This document shows positions 16,784 to 24,588 of a DNA stretch of 64,000 bases, in pieces (within the stretch, counting starts at the first letter, position 1; the number at the start of each line of letters is the position of its first letter). This DNA comes from Streptomyces sp. NL15-2K (GTDB lineage Bacteria > Actinomycetota > Actinomycetes > Streptomycetales > Streptomycetaceae). The notes under the pieces are model-generated. The model did not search any database. It was given only the letters and a program-made list of their open reading frames with translations, and was not told the origin of the DNA. Where the stretch lies: assembly GCF_030551255.1 (NCBI RefSeq), contig NZ_CP130630.1, positions 2,833,501 through 2,897,500 of the forward strand. The letters are read 5' to 3'. The position numbers and the translations under genes are program-made.

Positions 16784-17724
16784 GGAAGATCGCCTTCGTC
16801 TTCGGAAGCCTCGCCGCCGCCGGCGCGGGGACGCACCTTGTCGTCTATCTGTACCGGTGGCAGTGGCAGCGGGCCCTGCTGAGCGGGGTGCTGCTGGTGG
16901 TCATCGAGGTGCTGCTGCTGGGCCTGGTGATGCTGGGGCGGCTGACGCGGATCGAAGGGCGGCTGCGCGACTCCGACCGGCGGCAGCGGGAGCTCGCCGC
17001 GCGGCAGGAGGACGTGCTGGCCCGGCTGCGCGGGGCGCCCGAGCCGGAGCCCGGCGGCGCACGGTTCCGCTGGCTGGAGGAGCCGGCGGAACGCACATAC
17101 GTCTTTGTGCCGGTCCTCATGGTCACCGGTGTGGTGCTGTCCGGCCTCGCCTGGGTGGTGCAGCGGATCGCGTCGGTGACGGCCCGGCCGGCCGAGCGGC
17201 GGCTCGCCGGACGGCTGGCGGTCCTCGCCGCGCCCGACCCGGCCTCGCACGACTACCTCCACGACGACCTTCACGACGACCTTGAGGACCTGCCGTCCCT
17301 GAACGCCGGGCACTCCCGGGGCCGCACCGCGCGCGTGGCCGCCGTCGGCGTGGTCGGTCTCACCCTGCTCGGCTCGCTCGTCGTGGGGCTCGCCGATCTC
17401 ACCCAGACCCGGAAGGAGGCCGCCAACGAGAGCGCGGCGACCTCCGTGCTCGTCCAGGTCGACCTGCGGGGCACGGACATGACGGCCGAGCGCAGGTCGC
17501 TCGCCGCGCAGCAGATCTGGGAGGGCTGCCGGGACTCCACGTCCGTACCGCTGCGCCACGCGGTTCTCGGAGACCTGGGAGACGGCGTTTTCGCCGGGGT
17601 CGTCCGTCCGGCCCTCACCGACCACGACCAGCTGCGGCTGCGCGGCTGCCTGGAGGACGCGACCCTCGAACGCGCCAACCTCACGGTGGTCGGCATCGGC
17701 GACGCGGACGCGGACGGCGACTGA
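16780..17724 (+). CDS. Membrane protein of unknown function coupled to the PEP-utilising enzyme
   Basis: A 314-residue protein I do not recognise. It has an N-terminal hydrophobic segment, a second (ALLSGVLLVVIEVLLLGLVM, about residues 28-47), then a charged helix with coiled-coil character (RIEGRLRDSDRRQRELAARQ). A third segment (VFVPVLMVTGVVLSGLAWVV) follows at about 108-127 and a fourth (VAAVGVVGLTLLGSLVVGLA) after an acidic His/Asp stretch with the near-repeat YLHDDLHDDLEDL. The last 100 residues form a soluble domain. Its ATG overlaps the previous stop by 4 nt, so the pair is translationally coupled; the protein may anchor or couple the dikinase at the membrane. Confidence 0.75.
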   Translation: MRKIAFVFGSLAAAGAGTHLVVYLYRWQWQRALLSGVLLVVIEVLLLGLVMLGRLTRIEGRLRDSDRRQRELAARQEDVLARLRGAPEPEPGGARFRWLEEPAERTYVFVPVLMVTGVVLSGLAWVVQRIASVTARPAERRLAGRLAVLAAPDPASHDYLHDDLHDDLEDLPSLNAGHSRGRTARVAAVGVVGLTLLGSLVVGLADLTQTRKEAANESAATSVLVQVDLRGTDMTAERRSLAAQQIWEGCRDSTSVPLRHAVLGDLGDGVFAGVVRPALTDHDQLRLRGCLEDATLERANLTVVGIGDADADGD

Positions 17725-17831
17725 CCGGGCCGTAGGGTCCATATATACATACGTACTCGGACAAGACTGCCATAGGCGACTCGGGTTACGATGCCAAAAC
17801 CGCCCTCGTCCCCTAACCCCCCGGTTCGCCC

Positions 17832-18536
17832 ATGGCTGTCCTCAGCGCAACCCTGCCCGTTCCCGCCCTCCGCCGACATCTTGTGTCACGGCGGTCTCTG
17901 CGGATCCTCATGCTCGTGGCCCTCGGCTACCTCGCCCTGTGGGCCACCGGCGCACTGGGAATCCTGGCGCTGTCCTACTGGGCGCGCGAGGAGACGCCGG
18001 CGCCGGCGGGGACCCGCACGGTGCAGGGTGTGCACCACTTCCAGCCGGTCGACTCCGAGAGACGGCTGTGGCGCGGTGCCGCCCCCTCTCCCGCCGGTTA
18101 CCGGCAGCTGGCGACCATGGGCTTCACCACAGTCGTCGACCTGCGGGCCGAGGACCTGAGCGCCCACCAGCTCGCCGGTCCGCGCGATGCCGGTCTGGAC
18201 GTCGTACGCATGCCCATCCGGGACGGGCAGACACCGAAGCCCGAGCAGGTGCAGCGCTTCCTCGACGTCGTCGCCAAGGAGTCCGGGCCGGTGTTCGTGC
18301 ACTGCGGCGCTGGGGTCGGCCGTACGGGCGCGATGGCGGCGGCGTACCTGGTGCACACCGGCGAGGAGTCGTCGTCGATGGCTGTCCGGCGCAACCTCGC
18401 GGTCGGGCCACCGTCGATCGAGCAGATCTACTACGGGCTGAACCTCAGCCCCAGCAAGGCGGAGCAGCCGCCGCTGCCGGTGGTCGTGGTCAGCCGCCTG
18501 GTGGACGCCCCGCGGCGCATGTGGTCGTGGGTGTGA
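17832..18536 (+). CDS. Membrane-anchored dual-specificity/tyrosine phosphatase
   Basis: A 234-residue protein with one N-terminal membrane helix (ILMLVALGYLALWATGALGI) and a phosphatase domain outside it. The cysteine phosphatase P-loop is VHCGAGVGRTG (HCx5R, Cys nucleophile) and the general-acid loop is probably MPIRDGQTPKPEQ. The front strand VDLRAEDLSAHQL fits the atypical dual-specificity family. The active-site domain is predicted extracytoplasmic if the helix is a signal anchor, or cytoplasmic if N-out; topology is not decided here. No ribosome binding site precedes ATG 17832, and GTG 17883 is an in-frame alternative. The AT-rich CATATATACATACGTA at about 17740 may be promoter. Confidence 0.85.
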   Translation: MAVLSATLPVPALRRHLVSRRSLRILMLVALGYLALWATGALGILALSYWAREETPAPAGTRTVQGVHHFQPVDSERRLWRGAAPSPAGYRQLATMGFTTVVDLRAEDLSAHQLAGPRDAGLDVVRMPIRDGQTPKPEQVQRFLDVVAKESGPVFVHCGAGVGRTGAMAAAYLVHTGEESSSMAVRRNLAVGPPSIEQIYYGLNLSPSKAEQPPLPVVVVSRLVDAPRRMWSWV

Positions 18537-18557
18537 ACCACTGAATCACCTCACCGT

Positions 18558-18597
18558 TGAATCACCACTGATGCGGCTGAATCACCACTGATGCGGC
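18558..18597. repeat. 20-bp tandem duplication in the convergent spacer
   Basis: TGAATCACCACTGATGCGGC occurs twice head to tail (18558-18577, 18578-18597), after a truncated copy at 18542. The second copy runs into the terminator hairpin. Confidence 0.85.
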
Positions 18598-18628
18598 GCT
18601 GATTCCCCTCTGAATCAGCGCCGCATCA
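18589..18628. terminator. Bidirectional terminator hairpin between convergent genes
   Basis: Perfect 17-bp arms TGATGCGGCGCTGATTC (18589-18605) and its complement (18612-18628) flank a 6-nt loop. The hairpin lies between the phosphatase and PF04672 methyltransferase genes, which converge. No U-tract is visible, as is usual in Streptomyces. Confidence 0.8.
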
Positions 18629-18710
18629 CGGCTTGCACTCCCCCGCCGCATCACGGCTTGCACTCCCCCGCATCACGGCTTGCACTCCCCCGCATCACGG
18701 CTTGCGCCCC
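18623..18710. repeat. 22-25-bp repeats duplicating the 3' end of the methyltransferase gene
   Basis: Units begin at 18623, 18648, 18670 and 18692, each GCATCACGGCTTGCACTCCC-like. On the reverse strand each reads as the last codons and stop of the methyltransferase gene (Lys-Pro-stop with the following GATGCG). The fourth unit is the real gene end (stop at 18695-18697); the other three are extra copies downstream. Confidence 0.85.
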
Positions 18711-19507
18711 ACCGCCCCGTACCCAGGAATCACCCCGTCGTCCTGACCAGGCACCGGCTCGCCCAGCTCCGGATGCCACCGATGCGGCACCTCGACGCCG
18801 GGCTCGACGAGTTCCAGGCCGTCGAAGAAGCCGGCGAACTCCTCACGGGAGCGCAGCGCCAGCGTGACACCGGCGGCCTTGAGCTTCTCGGTGGCCGCCT
18901 TCGACTCCTCGGGCGTGAAGTCGGCCGTCGCGTGGCTGATCACCAGGTAGCTGCCGGAGGGCAGTTCGGACAGCAGCCGGCGCACCAGCTCGTGCGCGCC
19001 GTCCTCGTCGGCGACGAAGTGCAGCAACGCGATGAGCGACAGCGCCACGGGCCGGCTGAAGTCCAGGACCTTCCTCGCGCCTTCGAGGATGGCCTCCGGA
19101 TCCCGCGCGTCGGCCTGCAGGTACTCGGTGAACCCTTCCTCGGTGCCGCGCAGCAGTGCGGCCGCGTGGGCGAGCACGATCGGGTCGTTGTCGCAGTAGA
19201 CGACGCGCGCCTCGGGCCCGATCTCCTGGGCGACCTGATGGAGGTTCGGCTCGGTCGGGATCCCGGTACCGATGTCCAGGAACTGGCGTACGCCCTGCTC
19301 GGCGAGCCAGCGTGTGGCCCGGTGCATGAACGCGCGGTTGACCCGCGCCATCACGGGCACCCTCGGGTCGAGGGCGAGCATCTGGTGGCCCATCGCCTCG
19401 TCGACGGGATAGTTGTCCTTGCCGCCGAGATACCAGTCGTACATCCGCGCGGGATGCGGCTTGCCGGTGTCGATCGCGGCGGCGCCGAGGGGGTCCTGCC
19501 CGGTCAT
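18695..19507 (-). CDS. S-adenosyl methyltransferase family protein (PF04672/DUF574)
   Basis: A 270-residue member of a family expanded in Streptomyces. The signature HPARMYDWYLGGKDNYPVDE near the N-terminus, FLDIGTGIPTEPNLHQVAQE (motif I) and VVYCDNDPIVLAHAAAL are all present. RPVALSLIALLHFVADEDGA and LPSGSYLVISHATADFTPEE complete the Rossmann core. Substrates are unknown; genes of this family often neighbour XRE/DUF397 pairs, as here. The stop codon lies in a 22-bp repeat whose extra copies continue downstream. It is probably transcribed with or just after the DUF397-XRE operon, which is on the same strand 94 bp upstream. Confidence 0.9.
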   Translation of the reverse strand: MTGQDPLGAAAIDTGKPHPARMYDWYLGGKDNYPVDEAMGHQMLALDPRVPVMARVNRAFMHRATRWLAEQGVRQFLDIGTGIPTEPNLHQVAQEIGPEARVVYCDNDPIVLAHAAALLRGTEEGFTEYLQADARDPEAILEGARKVLDFSRPVALSLIALLHFVADEDGAHELVRRLLSELPSGSYLVISHATADFTPEESKAATEKLKAAGVTLALRSREEFAGFFDGLELVEPGVEVPHRWHPELGEPVPGQDDGVIPGYGAVGRKP

Positions 19508-19601
19508 GAGGCACTCCGTAAGACGCGATGGATGATGATCAATTCAGCACCAAAATTCAGCACCAAGATAAGGAAGTCGAGCGAGAAAAAGAGCAATCAC
19601 A

Positions 19602-19856
19602 TCAGGACAGCAGGAAGTCGGCCTCCCCCGCCTTGGCGCCCTCGATGAAGGCGGTCATCTCGTCCGTGGTGTAGATCAGCGCCGGACCGTCCGGGTCGGT
19701 GGACTGGCGGACGGCGATCCGGCCGTCGGCGAGCTTCATCGCTTCCAGGCAGTTGCCGCCGTTGCCGCCGCTCCACGGCTTGTGCCAGCCCTCGCTGCCC
19801 AAGTCCCGCGCGGGCATGCCGTTGTAGACGCGTATGCGCGGCTTGATGCGATCCAT
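19602..19856 (-). CDS. DUF397 domain protein
   Basis: An 84-residue DUF397 protein, with the family core GSEGWHKPWSGGNGGNCLEA and RIAVRQSTDPDGPALIYTTD then FIEGAKAGEADFLL. In Streptomyces these small proteins are encoded next to XRE regulators and are thought to antagonise or modulate them, as in the AbaA, WhiJ and BldB-linked loci. Here the ATG directly follows the regulator stop (TGAATG), so translation is coupled. The regulator is the partner by context. The next gene downstream is the PF04672 methyltransferase. Confidence 0.92.
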   Translation of the reverse strand: MDRIKPRIRVYNGMPARDLGSEGWHKPWSGGNGGNCLEAMKLADGRIAVRQSTDPDGPALIYTTDEMTAFIEGAKAGEADFLLS

Positions 19857-20717
19857 TCACAGCTCCTTGCGGAGATCCCGGAGGATCTCCTTCGTGCGAT
19901 GTGCAGTGGCGGCCTGCGCCGCCATGCGGTCCATGACCTCGAGGTGAGTCGCCACCTCGGTGCGCGCGTCCAGGTAGACGGCGCCGGTCAGGTACTCGCT
20001 GTAGACCATGTCCGGGAGTTCCGGCATGGCGAATCGGAACAGCACGAAGGGCCCGTACGTGCCCGGGTGCGGCCCGTTCGCGAACGGGGCGACCTGCAGC
20101 GTGACGTTGGGCAGCTTCGTGGCCTCGAGCAGTTTGTCGATCTGGGCACGCATCACCTCCGGGCCGCCGACCGAGCGGCGCAGCACGGTCTCGTCCATCA
20201 CGGCCCACAGCCGGGGCGGGTCCTGACGGGTGAGCAGTTCCTGGCGTTGCATGCGCAAGGCGACATGGCGCTCGATCTCGTCGGGGCTCGTCTGGCCGAT
20301 GGCGCCCGATTCCAGGACGCCCCGCGCGTAGTCCTCGGTCTGCAGCAGCCCGGGGACGAAGTGCGGTTCGTACTGGCGGATCATGGCGGCAGCGCCCTCG
20401 AGGCTGACATGCATCGAGAACCAGCCGGGCAGGACGTCGTGGAACCGCTGCCACCACCCGGGCTGGTTGGCCTCCTCGGCCAGTTGGACGAAGGCCTCGG
20501 CCTCCAGGTCGCAGACGCCGTATGCCTTCAGCAACAACTGGAGGTACGGGATTTTGAGCGTGACCTCGGCCATCTCCATACGGCGGACCGTGGCGGGGGC
20601 CACACGGAGGATGCGGGCGGCCTCCTCGCGTTTGAGCCCGGCGCGTTCCCGTAGGTCCAACAGGCGCCGACCGAGGACGACCTGACCCACGGTCGGCGCA
20701 GACCTCGGTTCGCTCAC
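19857..20717 (-). CDS. XRE-family helix-turn-helix regulator (DUF5753 type)
   Basis: A 286-residue regulator. The N-terminal HTH is LRERAGLKREEAARILRVAP followed by ATVRRMEMAEVTLK. The long C-terminal DUF5753 sensory domain has EPHFVPGLLQTEDYARGVLE, MDETVLRRSVGGPEVMRAQI and the strand VTLQVAPFANG. GTG 20717 is chosen because GGAGG lies 6 nt upstream; a TTG at 20732 would add five residues. It forms an operon with DUF397 and diverges from an RsbW-like ATPase gene, the standard WhiJ-like Streptomyces triad involved in development and antibiotic control. Its operator is likely among the inverted repeats in the 278-bp divergent spacer. Confidence 0.92.
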   Translation of the reverse strand: MSEPRSAPTVGQVVLGRRLLDLRERAGLKREEAARILRVAPATVRRMEMAEVTLKIPYLQLLLKAYGVCDLEAEAFVQLAEEANQPGWWQRFHDVLPGWFSMHVSLEGAAAMIRQYEPHFVPGLLQTEDYARGVLESGAIGQTSPDEIERHVALRMQRQELLTRQDPPRLWAVMDETVLRRSVGGPEVMRAQIDKLLEATKLPNVTLQVAPFANGPHPGTYGPFVLFRFAMPELPDMVYSEYLTGAVYLDARTEVATHLEVMDRMAAQAATAHRTKEILRDLRKEL

Positions 20718-20774
20718 CCTCCACCTCCACAAAGTCCCTGGCAGGGCGGCCAGAAGAGCTCAGGCCGGCCACAC

Positions 20775-20815
20775 AAGCATGCTGACAGCCGTACGGGCAA
20801 AGCATGCTGACAGCC
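20775..20815. repeat. 16-bp direct repeat (AAGCATGCTGACAGCC) in the divergent spacer
   Basis: Identical copies at 20775-20790 and 20800-20815 are 25 bp apart and each contains the palindrome GCATGC. Shorter direct repeats follow at about 20827-20850 (ATTCGAAGA twice) and 20852-20872 (GTACGGAT twice). They lie between the XRE and RsbW-like genes. Confidence 0.75.
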
Positions 20816-20943
20816 CTGCGGCGCCATTCGAAGATCTATTCGAAGAGGGGTACGGATGCGTACGGATCTCCGGTGATCCCAACTGGCGCCGCTCGACCTG
20901 CTGTTGCGAGCAGTGTGCCACGGCCCTTCACTGCGTCACCCAG

Positions 20944-20979
20944 CACTCTGCATTTTTCAGAGTGACACTTGCCAAGTGT
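20944..20979. promoter_or_regulatory. Two abutting inverted repeats, candidate operator of the XRE regulator
   Basis: CACTCTG-N7-CAGAGTG (20944-20964) is followed without a gap by ACACTTG-C-CAAGTGT (20965-20979). Both are perfect in the arms. They end 16 nt before the GTG start of the RsbW-like gene, so a bound protein would block its expression. Attribution to the XRE protein is by position only. Confidence 0.55.
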
Positions 20980-20995
20980 TCACGGCGGGGCGATA

Positions 20996-21931
20996 GTGGC
21001 AAGCGTGATTCCGTCCCTGCCCTTAGGAACAGACGCTGCCGTAGGCCGCCCGCTCGGTCTCGGTACCGCCGCGGGAGCGGGCCCCGACAGGGCCGCTGCC
21101 GAGCGCCGGTTCCGCTTCGAGCTGGCCGCCCATCCGGGTTCTCCCGCGCAGGCCAGACGCCTGACAAGGGCACGACTGACCGGCTGGTCGGTCTGCGAGG
21201 ACACCTGCGACACGGCGGCACTGGTGGTCTCCGAGCTGGTCACCAACGCCATCGTGCACACCGCGAGCAGCCGTGTGGTCTGCGAGCTGCACGACGGTGA
21301 CGACCTGGTGCGCATAGCCGTACGCGACGAAGGTTGTGCGCCGGGTGAGCCCCACCCGTCGCCGCAGCGGCCCGAGGAGGAGCACGGGAGGGGACTGCTC
21401 CTCGTCGAGGCCCTGTGTCACTCCTGGGGCGCCCACGAACACGGCCCCGGGCTGCTGGTCTGGGCGGAACTGCCGCGCATGGCCGCGCTCCTGGACACTC
21501 CTCGTCACCACACCGGCCCCCGCAACGACCTGGGCTGGGGAGCCCGCCCGAAGCCCGGCCCGGCCGGCGGCTCGGGCGAGGAGGAAGAGGCGGAGGCGCA
21601 CCACGGCTCGGTAGCCCCACATCCGGTCTCTACACACAAGGCCGCACGTACGGTCTCCGCGCAAAAGGCCGCACGTCCGGTCTCCGCAGAAACGGCCACA
21701 CGTCCGGTCTCCGCAGAAACGGCCGCACGTCCGGTCTCCGCAGAAACGGCCACACGTCCGGTCTCCGCAGATACGGCCCCACGTCCGACTTCTACACAAA
21801 AGGCCGTACGTCCGGCTTCTGCAGAAACGGCACACCGCACAACCGCGCCCGAATCGGACGCGCGCCATCACGGGACGGGGACCCTGGGGGTCCCCCCGAT
21901 CGAGCGGAGCCCAGATTGCGGCAGGGTGTGA
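20996..21931 (+). CDS. RsbW-like ATP-binding (HATPase_c) protein with a 9-residue repeat tail
   Basis: A 311-residue protein. Residues to about 165 form an anti-sigma-type GHKL ATPase: ALVVSELVTNAIVHT (N box), IAVRDEGCAPGEP (G1), HGRGLLLVEALCHSWG (G2). Such proteins bind anti-anti-sigma or sigma factors, or act as stand-alone serine kinases. The last 130 residues are low-complexity, including eight tandem 9-residue units of the form R-P-V-S-A-E-T-A-x (21620-21835), then a tail made from a dispersed hairpin repeat (GTLGVPPIERSPDCGRV). GTG 20996 and 21005 are both possible starts. It is the third member of the XRE-DUF397-ATPase triad and overlaps the next gene by 4 nt. Confidence 0.85.
   Translation: MASVIPSLPLGTDAAVGRPLGLGTAAGAGPDRAAAERRFRFELAAHPGSPAQARRLTRARLTGWSVCEDTCDTAALVVSELVTNAIVHTASSRVVCELHDGDDLVRIAVRDEGCAPGEPHPSPQRPEEEHGRGLLLVEALCHSWGAHEHGPGLLVWAELPRMAALLDTPRHHTGPRNDLGWGARPKPGPAGGSGEEEEAEAHHGSVAPHPVSTHKAARTVSAQKAARPVSAETATRPVSAETAARPVSAETATRPVSADTAPRPTSTQKAVRPASAETAHRTTAPESDARHHGTGTLGVPPIERSPDCGRV
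21620..21835 (+). repeat. 27-bp coding minisatellite, eight units
   Basis: Eight 27-bp units lie head to tail from 21620, 21647, 21674, 21701, 21728, 21755, 21782 and 21809, most reading CGTCCGGTCTCCGCAGAAAC then GGCCNCA. Units 3-6 are nearly identical, suggesting recent expansion; the outer ones have diverged. Confidence 0.9.
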
Positions 21932-22362
21932 GGCCTGGGCCCGGTGGCCAGGTGCTGAACCTGGACACGCTGGTCCGCCTCCGACGCGGCCTGCACACCC
22001 CGGGAGCCCCCCGGCGGCTACCCGTACCCGAGGGCATGACGGCCCCGATGGGCTGTGACGCGGTGGCGGTACCCGCCCGCCTCGGTCCGCTCGTGTTGCC
22101 TCGGCTGCCACGGGTGGGGTGCGTCTACGCCGACGAGACGCACTGGTGGTGGATCGTTCCGTCGGATTCGGACTACGCCCTGGAGTGGCCCGCGCCCGCG
22201 CGGTACGCCACCGGAGCGGTCGTCCCGGACGCCCCGGGCCTCCCCGGCCTGATCCACAGGCCGGACGGCACGCTTCCGTACACCCCGCCCATACCGCTGT
22301 ACCTCGCCCTGTGCCGCGCGACCGGTACGACTCCCACCTGGTCCCGACCGGTCAGCGCGTAA
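21928..22362 (+). CDS. Hypothetical protein coupled to the RsbW-like gene
   Basis: A 144-residue soluble protein of unknown function. The start GTG 21928 overlaps the previous stop (GTGTGA), which decides it and shows translational coupling. Visible features are GCDAVAVPARLGPLVLPRLP, then YADETHWWWIVPSDSDYALE (Trp-rich), and the C-terminal IHRPDGTLPYTPPIPLYLAL. Similar proteins are, in my memory, frequent partners of Streptomyces RsbW-like genes, so a role in the same regulatory module is likely. No enzyme motif is seen. Confidence 0.75.
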   Translation: MRPGPGGQVLNLDTLVRLRRGLHTPGAPRRLPVPEGMTAPMGCDAVAVPARLGPLVLPRLPRVGCVYADETHWWWIVPSDSDYALEWPAPARYATGAVVPDAPGLPGLIHRPDGTLPYTPPIPLYLALCRATGTTPTWSRPVSA

Positions 22363-22486
22363 TCCGGCTCCTCTCACCGGTCGCGCGCCCGCGCGCTCCC
22401 GTCTCCCCCGCTCGCGCCCTGCCCCGCCGAAGTCCGCGCCGCGATAGTGGCCGTTCGTCCAGGATCGGGATCGGGGGAGGTCACGG

Positions 22487-24586
22487 GTGGGGAAGAAGCA
22501 GGGCCGGGCCGGGCGGGAACAGACGGGCCGGGCCGGGCGGGAGAAGCGGGTCCGGGCCGGGCGGGAAAAGAGAAGGAACTCGGCGCAGCCGGAGATGTCC
22601 GAGTCGGAGCGGCTGCTCTTCGGCGGCCCGTTGCGCTACGACATGGGCTGGAACTCGCACGCCGACGCCTTCCTGGAGCTGAACTTCCGGGCCATGGTGA
22701 CCCGGCTCCCGGCCCTGCTGACGGCCAGCTTCCGGCTCGCGTGGCAGGCCGACCGGCGCGCCGCGCGGACCGTGCTGGCCGCGGAGGTCGGCCGGGGTGT
22801 CGCCCAGGCGGTGAGCCTGCTCGCGGTCAACAGCGTGCTCGGCCGGCTGATCGGCGACGGCACGCTGGAGGACCGGCTGCGCGGCGCCGTCCCCGCGCTG
22901 GTGGTCATGGCCGCCGTGATGCTGGTCGGGGCGCTGCTGCGGGCCGCGTCCACGTACGCCACCGGGCGGCTGGAGCCCAAGGTGGAGCGGGTGGCGACCG
23001 AGCGCTATCTGGAGCGGGCGGCGACCGTGGAGCTGGCCGCGATCGAGGACCACGCCTTCCACAAGCTGCTGGACACCGCGCAGTACGGCGCCGCCTCCGC
23101 CCGGCGGATGATCTCGTACGCCACGCGCGTGGTGAACGCGATGATCTCGCTGATCGCGGCGGCGGGCGTGCTGACCGTGCTGCACCCGGCGCTGCTGCCG
23201 CTGCTGGTGACGATGACCCTGCCGAGCGCCTGGAGCGCGCTGACGATAGCGCGCCGGCGCTACGAGTCCTTCCACGCCTGGGTGCAGCACGCGCGCGCGG
23301 GGCGGCTGCTGGGGGCGCTGCTGATCGAGCCCGAGGCGGCGCCGGAGATCCGCGTCCACGGAGTGGGCCCGTTCCTGCTGCGTCACTTCCGCGCGATGTC
23401 GGAGACGGCGGAGGCGGAGCAGGCCCGTCTGGCCCGGCTGGCGGCCCGTACGGGTCTGATCGCGGCAGCCTGGACGGGCCTGGCGACGGCGGCGACATAC
23501 GCGACGCTGGGCGGGCTGCTGCTGGCGGGCGCGATGGCGCTGTCGGTGGCGGGCACGGCCGTGATCGCCATCCGCACGGGTTCGCAGAGCCTGGACACCC
23601 TGGTGGTGGAGGTGAACGCCCTGCACGAGGAGGCGCTTTTCGTCGGCGACCTCCAGCGGCTGTACGCGGAGGCGGCCCAACGGGCGATTCCGGTGGGCGG
23701 GGCGGCGCTGCCGGAGGACCCGCGCGAGATTCGATTCGAGAACGTCAGCTTCACCTATCCGGGTGACGCGGCCCGCCCCGCCCTCGACGACGTGACGCTC
23801 ACCGTGCCGCTCGGCAAGATCGTCGCGCTGGTCGGCGAGAACGGCTCCGGCAAGACGACCCTGGTCAAACTGCTGGCCGGGCTGTACGCCCCCGACCGCG
23901 GCCGGATCCTGTGGGACGACGTGGACGCGGCGAGCGCGGACCGGCATCTGCTCGCGGAGCGCGTCGCGATGGTGGCCCAGGACTTCAAGCGGTGGCCGTT
24001 CACGGCCCGGGTCAACGTGGCGGTCGGCCGCTCCTCGGTGCCGCTCACCGACGAGCGGGTGACGGAGGCGGTCGTGGAGGCCGGGGCCGAGCAGGTGGTC
24101 GGCGATCTGCCGCGCGGCCTGGACACCCTGCTGGCCCGCAACTTCAGCGGCGGGCACGAGTTGTCCGGCGGGCAGTGGCAGCGGCTCGGCATCGCCCGGG
24201 CCGCGTACCGGCGCGGCCGCATCCTGATCGTGGACGAGCCGACGGCCGCCTTGGACGCCCGGGCCGAGCTGGAGGTCTTCGAGAAGATCCGCGCCCTGGC
24301 CGGCACCGGCCAGACCGTCATCCTCATCACCCACCGGCTGGCGTCCGTTCGCCACGCGGACCTGGTGCACGTCCTGGACCAGGGCCGGCTCGTGGAGTCC
24401 GGCACACCGGAGGAGCTGCTGGCCGTCGGCGGGGTCTACGCGGAGCTGTACTCGCTCCAGGCGGAACAGTTCACGACGAAGTTGCCCGCTTCCGGGACGG
24501 AGCCGAAGGTTCCCGCTTCCGGGACGGAGCCGAAGCTGCCCGCTTCCGGGGCAACGGTGAAGGTGCCCGCCCCGAAGGCGGGCTGA
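22487..24586 (+). CDS. ABC exporter, fused permease and ATP-binding domains
   Basis: A 699-residue half-transporter expected to homodimerise. The permease spans about residues 90-370. The ATPase has Walker A LVGENGSGKTTLVKLLAG, Q-loop VAQDFKRWPF, signature LSGGQWQRLGIARA, Walker B ILIVDEPTAALD and the H-loop ITHRLASVR. This is the MsbA/lipid-antibiotic exporter type. GTG 22487 follows GGGGGAGG. Both ends are low-complexity: residues 7-30 are three 8-residue Arg/Gly units (RAGREKR-like) and the C-terminus has 9-residue units [LV]PASGTEPK. Substrate unknown. It is 124 bp after the preceding gene and may have its own promoter. Confidence 0.92.
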   Translation: MGKKQGRAGREQTGRAGREKRVRAGREKRRNSAQPEMSESERLLFGGPLRYDMGWNSHADAFLELNFRAMVTRLPALLTASFRLAWQADRRAARTVLAAEVGRGVAQAVSLLAVNSVLGRLIGDGTLEDRLRGAVPALVVMAAVMLVGALLRAASTYATGRLEPKVERVATERYLERAATVELAAIEDHAFHKLLDTAQYGAASARRMISYATRVVNAMISLIAAAGVLTVLHPALLPLLVTMTLPSAWSALTIARRRYESFHAWVQHARAGRLLGALLIEPEAAPEIRVHGVGPFLLRHFRAMSETAEAEQARLARLAARTGLIAAAWTGLATAATYATLGGLLLAGAMALSVAGTAVIAIRTGSQSLDTLVVEVNALHEEALFVGDLQRLYAEAAQRAIPVGGAALPEDPREIRFENVSFTYPGDAARPALDDVTLTVPLGKIVALVGENGSGKTTLVKLLAGLYAPDRGRILWDDVDAASADRHLLAERVAMVAQDFKRWPFTARVNVAVGRSSVPLTDERVTEAVVEAGAEQVVGDLPRGLDTLLARNFSGGHELSGGQWQRLGIARAAYRRGRILIVDEPTAALDARAELEVFEKIRALAGTGQTVILITHRLASVRHADLVHVLDQGRLVESGTPEELLAVGGVYAELYSLQAEQFTTKLPASGTEPKVPASGTEPKLPASGATVKVPAPKAG
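22505..22576 (+). repeat. 24-bp coding tandem repeat at the ABC exporter N-terminus
   Basis: Three units of eight codons (RAGREQTG, RAGREKRV, RAGREKRR) directly follow the start region. The DNA units share CGGGCCGGGCGGGA. Confidence 0.8.
24479..24559 (+). repeat. 27-bp coding tandem repeat at the ABC exporter C-terminus
   Basis: Units at 24479, 24506 and 24533 encode K-[LV]-P-A-S-G-T-E-P, with a partial fourth. Same period as in the RsbW-like and MocR-like genes. Confidence 0.85.
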
Positions 24587-24588
24587 CC

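Noticed and set aside
21620..21835. CRISPR array
   Set aside because: Units are contiguous with no unique spacers and code in frame, so this is a minisatellite.
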